NCBI GenBank assembly: GCA_049649525.1
Contig: JBARZE010000045.1
Coordinates: 1 to 64,000, forward strand
DNA from: JAAURB01 sp049649525
GTDB taxonomy: Bacteria > Cyanobacteriota > Cyanobacteriia > Cyanobacteriales > Microcoleaceae
Direction of reading: 5' to 3'
Length of the DNA stretch: 64,000 bases
The notes under the pieces were generated by a model. That model was not told the DNA's origin and did not search any database. It saw nothing but the letters and a program-made list of their open reading frames with translations. This document shows, in pieces, positions 1 through 5,941 of this stretch (positions within the stretch are counted from its first letter, which is position 1; each line of letters starts with the position of its first letter). The translations under genes were made by a program, and so were the position numbers.

Positions 1-122
1 AGAAAGTCAGAAGATTTAACAAGCTCACTTGGCAACGTTTAGATAATTTAGAAGAATTTTTATCAGAGAAAGCGCGCTACACACCTCCATCGTTAAATTT
101 ATTTGAAGAAGAAGATGGATAA
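1..122 (+). CDS. C-terminal end of an unidentified protein (5' end outside window)
   Basis: The frame starting at base 3 is open from the window edge to a TAA at 120-122 and encodes about 39 residues. The tail is rich in charged residues (ends FEEEDG) and contains LTWQRLDNLEEFLSEKARY. I do not recognise the family. The next gene starts at ATG 115, inside this tail, so the two overlap by 8 bases in different frames, as in translationally coupled gene pairs. Only the last residues are visible, so no function is offered. Confidence 0.5.
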   Translation, partial: KVRRFNKLTWQRLDNLEEFLSEKARYTPPSLNLFEEEDG

Positions 123-300
123 CTTACCTCTCTCCGACCTGTTTGAAATTGGAAGTAACGGTGCTATTATCTTTGTAGTTTGGAATTTATTCCAGTCTAA
201 CAAGTTATTGGTTCAAGAAATAAGTTCTAGGGATGATCAGTTAGTCAAAATCATTAATGCTCTGATAGACATCATGATGCAATTTGAAAGAGGAAAATAA
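115..300 (+). CDS. small single-pass membrane protein, holin-like size
   Basis: This 61-residue protein starts at ATG 115. A TTG 12 bases upstream is in frame but less likely. A short hydrophobic segment (GAIIFVVWNLF, residues about 16-26) is followed by an amphipathic tail (SRDDQLVKIINALIDIMM) and a basic end. It overlaps the end of the preceding gene by 8 bases, which suggests co-translation. Its size and layout resemble phage holins and other small accessory membrane proteins, but I recognise no family and make no functional call. It belongs to the cluster of small unknown genes at the left of the window. Confidence 0.5.
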   Translation: MDNLPLSDLFEIGSNGAIIFVVWNLFQSNKLLVQEISSRDDQLVKIINALIDIMMQFERGK

Positions 301-321
301 ATTTATAATAGGGGTTGATGA

Positions 322-825
322 CTATGGTGATGGAAACTCCTGCCGTACATCGTATTTTATTTGAGAAATAACAGATTTTAGTTCCCCTGACGACAAACAT
401 TTAAATTCTCCCCTACGAATCGCTGCTTCGACTGCATCCCTGTAGCGATTTGCCAGGGGAGTTTTTATGTTGCCCCCGCCGATGTAACACACGGGCTTAT
501 CGGAGTTATCGACTAACCAATAATATTTATAATCTTTACCACCGACCTTGAGGGGTTTAACTCTGTAAGAAAGTTCGTTCCCGAACGAACTCGGTGAGTC
601 CAGAAGTTCGTTCCCCGAACGAACTCCCCCCGGTACTAGGTTAAGCGATTGGTAGAGGCTAAAACTTAACAAGTTTTTTTGAAACAAGCTCTTGATGGCA
701 AGATACACCCAATGATACGGAGTTTTTGTAGTATGGGAAATTTCAGATGTTGAGAGGGGTTTGTCAGAGCGTCTGAGGAGTTCGAGGATGTCTATCTCTA
801 AACGGTCAATATCATAATCTTCCAT
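322..825 (-). CDS. winged-helix domain protein of unknown function
   Basis: The N-terminal part (MEDYDIDRLEIDILELL, then LSTSEISHTTKTPYHWVYLA and a following strand) looks like a winged-helix DNA-binding fold. The C-terminal part contains YKYYWLVDNSDKPVCYIGGG followed by NIKTPLANRYRDAVEAAIRRGE, a pattern I associate with cyanobacterial accessory proteins. ATG 825 is chosen because GGAAGA lies 8 bases upstream. ATG 840 is also in frame, because the start region is a 15-base tandem duplication (MEDNT-MED). Two AGTTCGTTC palindromes lie inside the coding sequence and encode the repeated GNEL. It is convergent with the 115-300 gene. Likely a regulator of the accessory region; partner unknown. Confidence 0.6.
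   Translation of the reverse strand: MEDYDIDRLEIDILELLRRSDKPLSTSEISHTTKTPYHWVYLAIKSLFQKNLLSFSLYQSLNLVPGGVRSGNELLDSPSSFGNELSYRVKPLKVGGKDYKYYWLVDNSDKPVCYIGGGNIKTPLANRYRDAVEAAIRRGEFKCLSSGELKSVISQIKYDVRQEFPSP
572..625. repeat. pair of perfect palindromes inside the winged-helix gene
   Basis: Bases 572-591 read AGTTCGTTC, CC, GAACGAACT. Bases 605-625 read AGTTCGTTC, CCC, GAACGAACT. The arms are identical 9-mers, so this is the same palindrome twice, 33 bases apart, with spacers of 2 and 3 bases. On the minus strand both are translated as part of the 322-825 gene, giving GNEL twice in its linker region. They may be operator sites, paired hairpins in the mRNA, or a small palindromic repeat that duplicated in frame. 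Confidence 0.75.
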
Positions 826-877
826 AGTGTTATCTTCCATAGTGTTTAGGCAAAACGTATACAATATAGTAAATTGA

Positions 878-911
878 AACCCCTACCAACGGCTCAAGGT
901 TGACAGGGGTT
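878..911 (-). terminator. probable terminator of the 917-1396 gene
   Basis: Reading the minus strand just past the stop at 917, AACCCCT (complement of 905-911) and AGGGGTT (complement of 878-884) form a 7-bp stem with a 20-base loop. TTCAATTT follows. The T stretch is imperfect, so efficiency is uncertain. Confidence 0.5.
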
Positions 912-916
912 AAACT

Positions 917-1396
917 TTATTCTTCTTCAGTTTGGGGTTGTTCTAACTCGGCTTCTTCAGTTGCTTCATTTTGAAGAGACTGAAGATTTTTCAAGTTTTC
1001 AAGTTGCTTTAACAACCTTTTAACCTTTTGAGAATGGTGACTTACAATTTCTCGAGATTCTTCTATATCTGCTTGGATAGACTCAATCAATTGATTGATT
1101 ACTTCGCCACCGATAAATCCAAAGGGATTTCGTCCGCCCCAATCTGATCGATCAAATCTGCAACTGTCGTCCCATGCAAGTCGGCTTTGGCTTCCAATCC
1201 TTTTAGACTGCTTTCTCTTAGCCGGATTGTTTTCTTCACTGCTTTGGGTTCCCCGTATTTTAGATCTTTTGTTTTCCGCTTTTTCATCGCATTCCATAAC
1301 GCTACGCCACAATTCTAACAATTTGTCGGACAACCCTTGACATCGTTGTCGGACTTGTTTAATATCGTACTGTAGTTGTCCGACAACGGCAACCAA
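917..1396 (-). CDS. coiled-coil protein reading frame overlapping an RHH gene
   Basis: This is a 159-codon frame starting with TTG at 1396, with no good ribosome site; ATG 1297 is the first ATG. The two ends look like protein: the first 40 residues (DIKQVRQRCQGLSDKLLELW) and the last 60 (EVINQLIESIQADIEESREI, then an acidic EEE end) have coiled-coil heptad character. The middle, rich in Arg, Ser and Trp, lies over the well-formed ribbon-helix-helix gene at 1099-1287 in another frame and looks like translation of the wrong frame. Either the RHH gene is nested, or the C-terminal coiled coil is a separate gene or frameshift product whose start I cannot place. No family recognised. Confidence 0.35.
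   Translation of the reverse strand: MVAVVGQLQYDIKQVRQRCQGLSDKLLELWRSVMECDEKAENKRSKIRGTQSSEENNPAKRKQSKRIGSQSRLAWDDSCRFDRSDWGGRNPFGFIGGEVINQLIESIQADIEESREIVSHHSQKVKRLLKQLENLKNLQSLQNEATEEAELEQPQTEEE
1099..1287 (-). CDS. ribbon-helix-helix (CopG/Arc-type) DNA-binding protein
   Basis: This is a 62-residue basic protein. KKTIRLRESSLKGLEAKADL gives the N-terminal beta strand (alternating residues of KTIRLR) and helix A. HGTTVADLIDQIGADEIPLD gives the turn and helix B. This spacing is typical of ribbon-helix-helix repressors of plasmids, phages and antitoxins, which dimerise and bind DNA through the strand. ATG 1287 has GGA about 6 bases upstream. The gene lies wholly inside the longer frame 917-1396 in a -1 relation. 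It could be an antitoxin or a copy-control or partition regulator; no partner toxin is evident. The fold call is fairly firm, the role is not. Confidence 0.6.
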   Translation of the reverse strand: MKKRKTKDLKYGEPKAVKKTIRLRESSLKGLEAKADLHGTTVADLIDQIGADEIPLDLSVAK

Positions 1397-1462
1397 ACCA
1401 CATAACTATTAAGAGGAATTGCCTAGACGAAACAATCTACGCTGCTGCTCGTTCAAATTAAC

Positions 1463-1557
1463 TCATGTGACCCCACGACAGGGTGACTTTCTAAAGCCCT
1501 TGCTGTGCCTTTTGTTGAGCTTTGTCATGTGACATTATTTTGTATTTGTCATGTGAC
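1463..1557. promoter_or_regulatory. three TCATGTGAC sites upstream of the HTH gene
   Basis: TCATGTGAC occurs at 1463-1471, 1525-1533 and 1549-1557. The last two lie in a longer match (TTTGTCATGTGAC) spaced 24 bases apart. The core TCA-TG-TGA has dyad form, as expected for a dimeric regulator. The last copy ends 16 bases before the GTG start of the HTH gene at 1574, in the promoter position. The region also separates the divergent minus-strand RHH/coiled-coil genes, so the sites could control both directions. Binding by the 1574-2107 protein is an inference. Confidence 0.55.
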
Positions 1558-1573
1558 TCTATAAACAGAGGAG

Positions 1574-2107
1574 GTGGCTATCGAAATAGGAACAACTTAT
1601 TCCATCTCTAGTATTGCTGCCCACACTGGATTAAGTGAAAGTTATCTAAGAAATTCAGACTCATCTCTAAGAAAAATCATCGCGGCTTTTCCGCAATTAT
1701 CCCCCGATGGGAAGGGATTAAATGATGAAGGATTAATTCTTTATAATGAGTATCTGGAATTCTGCTCAAACAAAAATCCAAAAGGCAAACGGAGACGGCC
1801 AAAAATGACGTTTGATCAATTTAAGGAATATGCCATGAGTGAACTTGGTATCAGTTCAAATGATGCCATTGATAATGACATTTCTACTGAACTAATGACT
1901 GTTGAACAAGGTGAAATTATTGATGTGGAGGTGATGCCTATTGGTTCAATCTTTGATGAGATAGATGATGACTTGGAGGCGGTCGGGAATATGTTAGCCG
2001 CCAAAGTGGGTCAATCAATTAAAAGTAAAATTACTAACAAAATCGCACGGGAGGTTAACGCACAATTTGCAGAAATAAATCAATTAGTTGAGAAGTTCAC
2101 CAAGTAA
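1574..2107 (+). CDS. HTH-containing accessory protein, probable regulator
   Basis: This is a 177-residue protein. Residues about 8-30 (TYSISSIAAHTGLSESYLRN) look like a helix-turn-helix that opens the protein. A basic linker follows (NPKGKRRRPKMTF, about 67-80), then a long acidic middle and a helical C-terminus (KSKITNKIAREVNAQFAEIN). The start is GTG 1574; an AGAGGAG tract ends directly before it, closer than an ideal ribosome site, and no ATG upstream stays in frame. Three repeated dyads (1463-1557) precede it. It heads a run of closely spaced plus-strand genes up to 4045. Likely an autoregulator or a plasmid/phage-type DNA-binding protein; I do not recognise the family. Confidence 0.55.
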   Translation: MAIEIGTTYSISSIAAHTGLSESYLRNSDSSLRKIIAAFPQLSPDGKGLNDEGLILYNEYLEFCSNKNPKGKRRRPKMTFDQFKEYAMSELGISSNDAIDNDISTELMTVEQGEIIDVEVMPIGSIFDEIDDDLEAVGNMLAAKVGQSIKSKITNKIAREVNAQFAEINQLVEKFTK

Positions 2108-2125
2108 TACATGGAGGTTTAATTT

Positions 2126-2656
2126 ATGGGCATCCTTGCCAAAATGGGTGAGTTTGTAGGAGGGAAAAAGGAGTCAGATACTGACTGGAATTCCTCTCAG
2201 CAAACTAGCTCTAACAACGAGTTCTCTATGCCTGATCCAAATTTAAAAGGCATGGCAACGGGGCAAACGGCAACAATTCCGGTCTTAGAACCGATTGCCA
2301 AACTAACCGAAACCGCAGTCAAACTTAAAGAACGTGAGGCGAAAGACTGGAAAGAACAAGAACAACTTCACGGACGAAATGAGGCGGCAAAAACGTCGGT
2401 ATTTACGTCTCACGCTAATATCTCGGTTGCTCAGTTCCAACATGGAGAAAAACGGGTTAAAACCGGACTTGCGGCGCGGGAAAAAGGTGCAACTCGCTTC
2501 GGTGAGTATATGTTCGGTACAGCCCGACCTGAGTTTACAAGCCAAAACTACCGGGTACAACTCTCCCAACACACCGGAGAACAAGTGATTTCTCGTCTTG
2601 GTCAAGAGTACAACCAAGCCGTTCAAGATTTGAATAGTTATCAGGATGCAATGTGA
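2126..2656 (+). CDS. unknown accessory protein, 176 residues
   Basis: ATG 2126 lies 18 bases after the previous stop, with ATGGAGG about 8 bases upstream as a good ribosome site. The N-terminus (MGILAKMGEFVGGKKESD) is amphipathic, followed by a Ser/Asn-rich linker. The rest is long and helical, including ETAVKLKEREAKDWKEQEQL and an Ala/Gln-rich segment. There is no hydrophobic membrane span. The stop overlaps the next start (TGATG), so these genes are translated together. I do not recognise the family; a structural or scaffold role would fit the helical composition but is speculation. Confidence 0.5.
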   Translation: MGILAKMGEFVGGKKESDTDWNSSQQTSSNNEFSMPDPNLKGMATGQTATIPVLEPIAKLTETAVKLKEREAKDWKEQEQLHGRNEAAKTSVFTSHANISVAQFQHGEKRVKTGLAAREKGATRFGEYMFGTARPEFTSQNYRVQLSQHTGEQVISRLGQEYNQAVQDLNSYQDAM

Positions 2657-2940
2657 TGAACGCTCAACGTTTAACGACCATTAGTAGTCGTATCTTGATG
2701 GGCTTCGCGAGCGCATTCTTGGTTCATTCTTCATTGAGTGAGTATTGGATGAGTGGCTTCTGGCTGCACATTGCTACAGTTGTCGGGGCGTTTATCTTGG
2801 TGTGGCTGAGTGAGTATAATCCTCGCGACAACTCACGCGCCGAACGCGCTAAGGCTGACCGTGCCAACTGGATGCAAACTCAAGCGCTAACTGTTGGACT
2901 GGTTGCGTTCCTGGGAGGGTTGTTTGTATGGCTGAGTTAG
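2656..2940 (+). CDS. small membrane protein with two to three spans
   Basis: This is a 94-residue protein starting at ATG 2656, which shares bases with the TGA of the preceding gene. A GTG three bases earlier is in frame. Hydrophobic segments are near residues 10-27, 35-52 (ATVVGAFILVWLSEY) and 76-93 (LTVGLVAFLGGLFVWLS), with a polar basic loop (RDNSRAERAKADRANW) between the last two. The final 13 bases overlap the start of the next membrane gene. Two overlapping small membrane genes in a row suggest a two-part membrane complex. Family not recognised. Confidence 0.5.
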   Translation: MNAQRLTTISSRILMGFASAFLVHSSLSEYWMSGFWLHIATVVGAFILVWLSEYNPRDNSRAERAKADRANWMQTQALTVGLVAFLGGLFVWLS

Positions 2941-3377
2941 TTCGGGTAGCGGAGAAAAATGCTAACTTTTTCCCCGCTCTGATTAACGGCTGTTGCCTCG
3001 CAATGGCAGCTAGCGCCGCTGCTTTTACTATAGCGGCATGGCAACGAGGAAACTCATATCATGCCCGACTTAATGCAGGTTTAGCCCTGATTACTAGCTC
3101 AATGGCTGAGTTTGTCAATCGTCAAACCAAGTCGGAAGTGGCGATCGCACAACTTGTCATCGATGCTGAGGCGCGGCTGATTGCCCGTAACATTCAAGCT
3201 CAAGAAACGACCCAAGCCGCCGATCTTTCGGTTGCATCGGGTAAACGCTTGGCTGAATTGAACATGGATTCTGCTTATATTGATGCTGAGACGGCGATTC
3301 GTCTGGCTGAACTAGAAGCGGAATATCAAAACAAAGTTGCCCAAATTCAGGAGTTTATCGACCTCGATAAGTCCTAA
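2928..3377 (+). CDS. membrane-anchored coiled-coil protein
   Basis: This is a 149-residue protein. One hydrophobic segment (CCLAMAASAAAFTIAAW, about 22-38) is followed by a long Ala/Glu/Leu-rich coiled coil (about 60-145, for example AIRLAELEAEYQNKVAQIQE). ATG 2928 overlaps the end of the preceding gene by 13 bases. A HIP1 octamer (GCGATCGC) lies within it near 3142, so the region has adapted to a cyanobacterial host. A strong hairpin (3386-3409) follows the stop. Likely acts at the membrane with the 2656-2940 product; function unknown. Confidence 0.5.
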   Translation: MAELVRVAEKNANFFPALINGCCLAMAASAAAFTIAAWQRGNSYHARLNAGLALITSSMAEFVNRQTKSEVAIAQLVIDAEARLIARNIQAQETTQAADLSVASGKRLAELNMDSAYIDAETAIRLAELEAEYQNKVAQIQEFIDLDKS

Positions 3378-3385
3378 AACATAAA

Positions 3386-3409
3386 TAGGGAGCGCTCCAA
3401 CGCTCCCTA
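3386..3409 (+). terminator. strong intercistronic hairpin
   Basis: TAGGGAGCG (3386-3394) and CGCTCCCTA (3401-3409) form a perfect 9-bp stem with a 6-base loop, 9 bases after the stop of the preceding gene. No run of T follows (AAACACAAAC), so it may protect or process the mRNA rather than fully terminate it. Confidence 0.5.
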
Positions 3410-3436
3410 AAACACAAACAAATTGAAATACCTGTT

Positions 3437-3718
3437 ATGGACGATAATACCACAATCAAAATCTCAAGTACAAACCTACATGGTGAGCATTCAGCGTTTG
3501 AGTACAGTTATGACTTGTTCCTAACTGCAACTGAACTGGCTGACTTGACATTGCTCATTACCGAAATACTGCACTATTCTCCCTCGGAGATACGAGAGGC
3601 GATCGCGTTTTACGAATCACACAAATACGACCGATTTATTTTCACCAATGAACAACGAACAAGCGGAAATCAATCAACATCAGAATCAGAATATGTACGA
3701 GATGGTTCAACTCCTTGA
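3437..3718 (+). CDS. small unknown accessory protein, 93 residues
   Basis: This is an acidic soluble protein. It begins MDDNTTIKISSTNLHGEHS and has a central helical part (LADLTLLITEILHYSPSEIR), with no membrane span. A HIP1 octamer lies in the gene near 3600. Its 3' end overlaps the next candidate gene (3648-3833) by 71 bases in another frame, and the last 20 residues (TSGNQSTSESEYVRDG) are low complexity and may simply be read-through over that gene. Family unknown. Confidence 0.4.
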   Translation: MDDNTTIKISSTNLHGEHSAFEYSYDLFLTATELADLTLLITEILHYSPSEIREAIAFYESHKYDRFIFTNEQRTSGNQSTSESEYVRDGSTP

Positions 3719-3833
3719 GCGGATGAATCAACGACTTAAAAATATTGAGCATCATGCTCAACAATCTCAAATTTCACTCGTTTATATTACCCCCAAAATC
3801 GACGAATTATTTACCCGAGAGGAGGAAGAATGA
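3648..3833 (+). CDS. small coiled-coil protein, 61 residues
   Basis: The protein starts MNNEQAEINQHQNQNMYEMV and continues into a heptad-like helix (QLLERMNQRLKNIEHHAQQS), ending in EEEE. Its TGA overlaps the ATG of the next gene (ATGA at 3830-3833), a classic coupling arrangement that supports it being a real gene despite overlapping the preceding frame by 71 bases. A later start at the internal Met near residue 16 would shorten the overlap. Function unknown. Confidence 0.4.
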   Translation: MNNEQAEINQHQNQNMYEMVQLLERMNQRLKNIEHHAQQSQISLVYITPKIDELFTREEEE

Positions 3834-4045
3834 CACAGAAAAGAACGCCTAAAGTTGACCCTGTCAATATTCTCATGCAATTGAAAAGGATAGAGGTTGA
3901 GGTAAGTTCTATTGCAAAGTATTTAGAACATCTTGGCGAAGATTACCCTTTCATTTTAGGGATTAAATATGCCGTCCTGTTCGGACATGACCATCTAAAG
4001 AATGCCCGGATACAGCTTGAAGAAGGATTAACTGACGAACTTTAA
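3830..4045 (+). CDS. small unknown accessory protein, 71 residues
   Basis: ATG 3830 is coupled to the preceding stop, with GAGGAGG about 7 bases upstream as an excellent ribosome site. The protein is soluble and helical (VNILMQLKRIEVEVSSIAKY; KNARIQLEEGLTDEL). It is the last of the run of small plus-strand genes, and the structured non-coding region starts immediately after its TAA. Possibly cargo of the same element as the recombinase downstream, or the end of an unrelated operon. Family unknown. Confidence 0.5.
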   Translation: MTQKRTPKVDPVNILMQLKRIEVEVSSIAKYLEHLGEDYPFILGIKYAVLFGHDHLKNARIQLEEGLTDEL

Positions 4046-4355
4046 CCGCCTGATGACCACTCCCCGTCGGAGTGGGGTTAAGTCAAGGAACGTGGCTTAA
4101 TCGCTCTGAGGCAGAGCAGAAACCCCTCGCCTGGGGTTGCGGAAATTGGGGTAATGTCCCCCGCCTGGATCGTTGAACGTTCCCAATACCGAATCGGGTC
4201 TTAGAACCCCCAAAAATTAACGGAAGTCAGCCCCAGCATTGCCCCGTGAGAGATTCCAACCCTCTCACGGGGTTACCCGAAAACTGAACGTCCCCCAGAT
4301 AGATGTGGGTACAAGCCCCTGAAAGCTTCACGGGAGTCAATTTTCACTTTTAACC
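4046..4355 (+). ncRNA. structured non-coding region; candidate bridge (guide) RNA of the IS110-type element
   Basis: These 310 bases between two plus-strand genes contain many hairpins. Perfect stems are 4057-4063/4069-4075 (7 bp), 4103-4108/4112-4117 (6 bp), 4121-4126/4133-4138 (6 bp), 4148-4151/4158-4161 (4 bp) and 4242-4252/4262-4272 (11 bp, 9-base loop). An interrupted stem lies at 4316-4323/4327-4334. The sequence is richer in G and C than the flanking genes. IS110-group elements are known to encode their bridge RNA in the non-coding end just upstream of the recombinase gene, which is the position seen here. No donor- or target-binding loop could be assigned by eye, and 310 bases exceeds the ~180 nt of the best-known example. 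An attenuator for the recombinase mRNA is the main alternative. Confidence 0.5.
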
Positions 4356-5636
4356 ATGAATAAATTTATCGGTCTTGACGTATCGGCGGACAAGATAGAT
4401 ATCTGTTGGCTAGAGTCTGAACTAGACATAGCCCCCAGAGATTTCTATGAGTCGCCTGATTTTGCACGGCATCATGAGGAACTGCCTTATGATTTTTCTG
4501 CCGCACAGTACATTCAATCCCTCAATCCAGAGGTGGTCATACTCGAACCCACTGGGAAATATGGGCGGTTTTGGGTAGAGAGTTTCCGTAAGCTCAATAT
4601 ACCGTTTCTCTTAGCAAATCAAACCTTTATCAAACAGACGCGCAAGGCATTGGGAGGCAGTTCTAACAAGAACGACTCTTTTGATTGCTTAGTACTGCTG
4701 GAGTGCTATTTTGACAAATATGTCCGGCGGTTTGATAGACGGTTTTGGGTGTTAGAACGAACCGAAACCATTGAACAAATCCGGCGGTTACTGCTAGACC
4801 TCGATTCGGTCACCAAAAAACGCACCCAAATTATTAACTCAGCTAAACAACGGCTGAAGGCTGAATTCCCCGCTAAATCTAACATTACATCTCAGCAGCA
4901 GAACGGTAAGCTACACGCGGACAAACTTCCCGCTTGGTGGGCTTGGGTTGCGAGGTGGGAAACCACAGAGACTTGGGAGCTTCGGCCCTGTCATAAGGGT
5001 CGGTTTGAGAAGGATTATAAGCAAGCCATTGAATCGGGTAATGGTTGTGGCTTCTCTGATTTGACCCGTGCCTATGCTAAGCAGATTTGTCTCTGGCATC
5101 AATCCGAAGCCATGTTAGAGACTGAATTGCTCAAGTTGATGTATACCGAAGAATTCGACGACGCTCATCGTATTTTTGATCAGTTTGGTTTTGGGCACCG
5201 CGAACGGGCTTGGGTATTGGTGCGGGTTTACCCATTCGATCAACTGTTCCTGCATCTTCCTAAATACCGGGGAAAACGTCGATTTAGGCAAGCCTTGGGA
5301 GCGGGTAGTATTGAAATTCAGTCCGGGAAGTCCGGAGAAAGGAGACAAAGAACAGGGTGTAGTGAAGCCTATTCCCACATTCAAATGTACCGACAGCGGG
5401 TGATTGAGAAGGGGTTAGTTAAACAACTCAGCCCCAGTGGTGAAGTAGAGTACACCCGTTACAATACTCGCCTGAAGTCTAAGGTGTTCACATTGCTGAG
5501 AGAATACTATACTGAGCGGCTGTTTGATACCAATGGACGCAAGAAGACGAAACGGGCGTTACAAGACGCGAATAACGCCACTTGTCGAAAGATATGTGAG
5601 CTATTGTTTGAGTCGTTTTGGAGGCTCTATCATTAA
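4356..5636 (+). CDS. IS110-family transposase/recombinase (DEDD RuvC-like plus serine domain)
   Basis: This 426-residue protein carries the full IS110 signature. FIGLDVSADK gives D8, VVILEPTGKYGRF gives E64, and NKNDSFDCLVLL gives D107 and D110 with the characteristic 3-residue spacing. The C-terminal Tnp domain contains LGAGSIEIQSGKSGERR, where S323 fits the position of the family's catalytic serine; that alignment is by eye. Residues about 165-265 form a longer linker than in compact relatives, so the protein exceeds the 320-345 residues of short members. A structured RNA region precedes it, and a 16-bp tandem repeat and a good terminator follow. IS110 enzymes excise and insert DNA through an RNA-guided two-strand mechanism. 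All key residues remain, so it is probably functional. Confidence 0.85.
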   Translation: MNKFIGLDVSADKIDICWLESELDIAPRDFYESPDFARHHEELPYDFSAAQYIQSLNPEVVILEPTGKYGRFWVESFRKLNIPFLLANQTFIKQTRKALGGSSNKNDSFDCLVLLECYFDKYVRRFDRRFWVLERTETIEQIRRLLLDLDSVTKKRTQIINSAKQRLKAEFPAKSNITSQQQNGKLHADKLPAWWAWVARWETTETWELRPCHKGRFEKDYKQAIESGNGCGFSDLTRAYAKQICLWHQSEAMLETELLKLMYTEEFDDAHRIFDQFGFGHRERAWVLVRVYPFDQLFLHLPKYRGKRRFRQALGAGSIEIQSGKSGERRQRTGCSEAYSHIQMYRQRVIEKGLVKQLSPSGEVEYTRYNTRLKSKVFTLLREYYTERLFDTNGRKKTKRALQDANNATCRKICELLFESFWRLYH

Positions 5637-5659
5637 CACCATGTATCATTAATACCATG
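5628..5659 (+). repeat. 16-bp tandem repeat spanning the recombinase stop codon
   Basis: TATCATTAACACCATG (5628-5643) is followed immediately by TATCATTAATACCATG (5644-5659), with one mismatch. The first copy contains the recombinase stop codon. It sits where the right end of the element should be, so it may be an end or target duplication or a recombinase-binding site. Confidence 0.7.
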
Positions 5660-5662
5660 ATT

Positions 5663-5689
5663 GCCTCTTTCTCAATAAAGGGGCTTTTT
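5663..5689 (+). terminator. rho-independent terminator after the recombinase
   Basis: GCCTCTTT (5663-5670) pairs with AAAGGGGC (5677-5684), with one T-G wobble and a 6-base loop, and TTTTT (5685-5689) follows. It lies 27 bases after the stop codon. Confidence 0.8.
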
Positions 5690-5784
5690 GATAACCAAAG
5701 TTCACTCTTTAGATAGAATTTTTGAAATTTCCGCAGGAAAAAAACAGAAGCTCAGAATTAGGGTGTTGAGTGTGGAGAGGACAA

Positions 5785-5834
5785 GGGAGATTTCGGGAGA
5801 TGGGGGGATGGGGAGATGGGGAGATTTCGGGAGA
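5785..5834 (+). repeat. G-rich repeat tract with G-quadruplex potential
   Basis: GGGAGATTTCGGGAGA occurs at 5785-5800 and again at 5819-5834. Between them lie runs of 4-6 G spaced by GAT or AGAT. Four G-runs of three or more fall within about 30 bases, so a quadruplex could form on the plus strand. The tract is in the gap between the IS110-type unit and the tocopherol cyclase gene; I see no credible gene in 5690-5941. Confidence 0.6.
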
Positions 5835-5941
5835 GTAAGATTTATGGTTATAGTCATTCGCGAGCGCGTGTGCACTCTTGACGTAAGATTTTTACCCGCT
5901 ATTGTGCATATTGCCTTCCGGAGCGGAGCGTAGCGCTACAT

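Noticed and set aside
4046..4080. The first hairpin (4057-4075) as a simple terminator of the small-gene run
   Set aside because: No T run follows and it is only the first of many stems, so I treat it as part of the structured region; termination remains possible.
4046..4355. HEARO/omega RNA of an IscB or IsrB protein
   Set aside because: The following protein has DEDD and serine IS110 motifs, with no HNH or IscB-type RuvC segments.
5688..5933. An 81-codon plus-strand frame after the recombinase
   Set aside because: It runs through the G-rich repeat and has odd composition (REISGDGGMGRWGD); no ribosome site or family.
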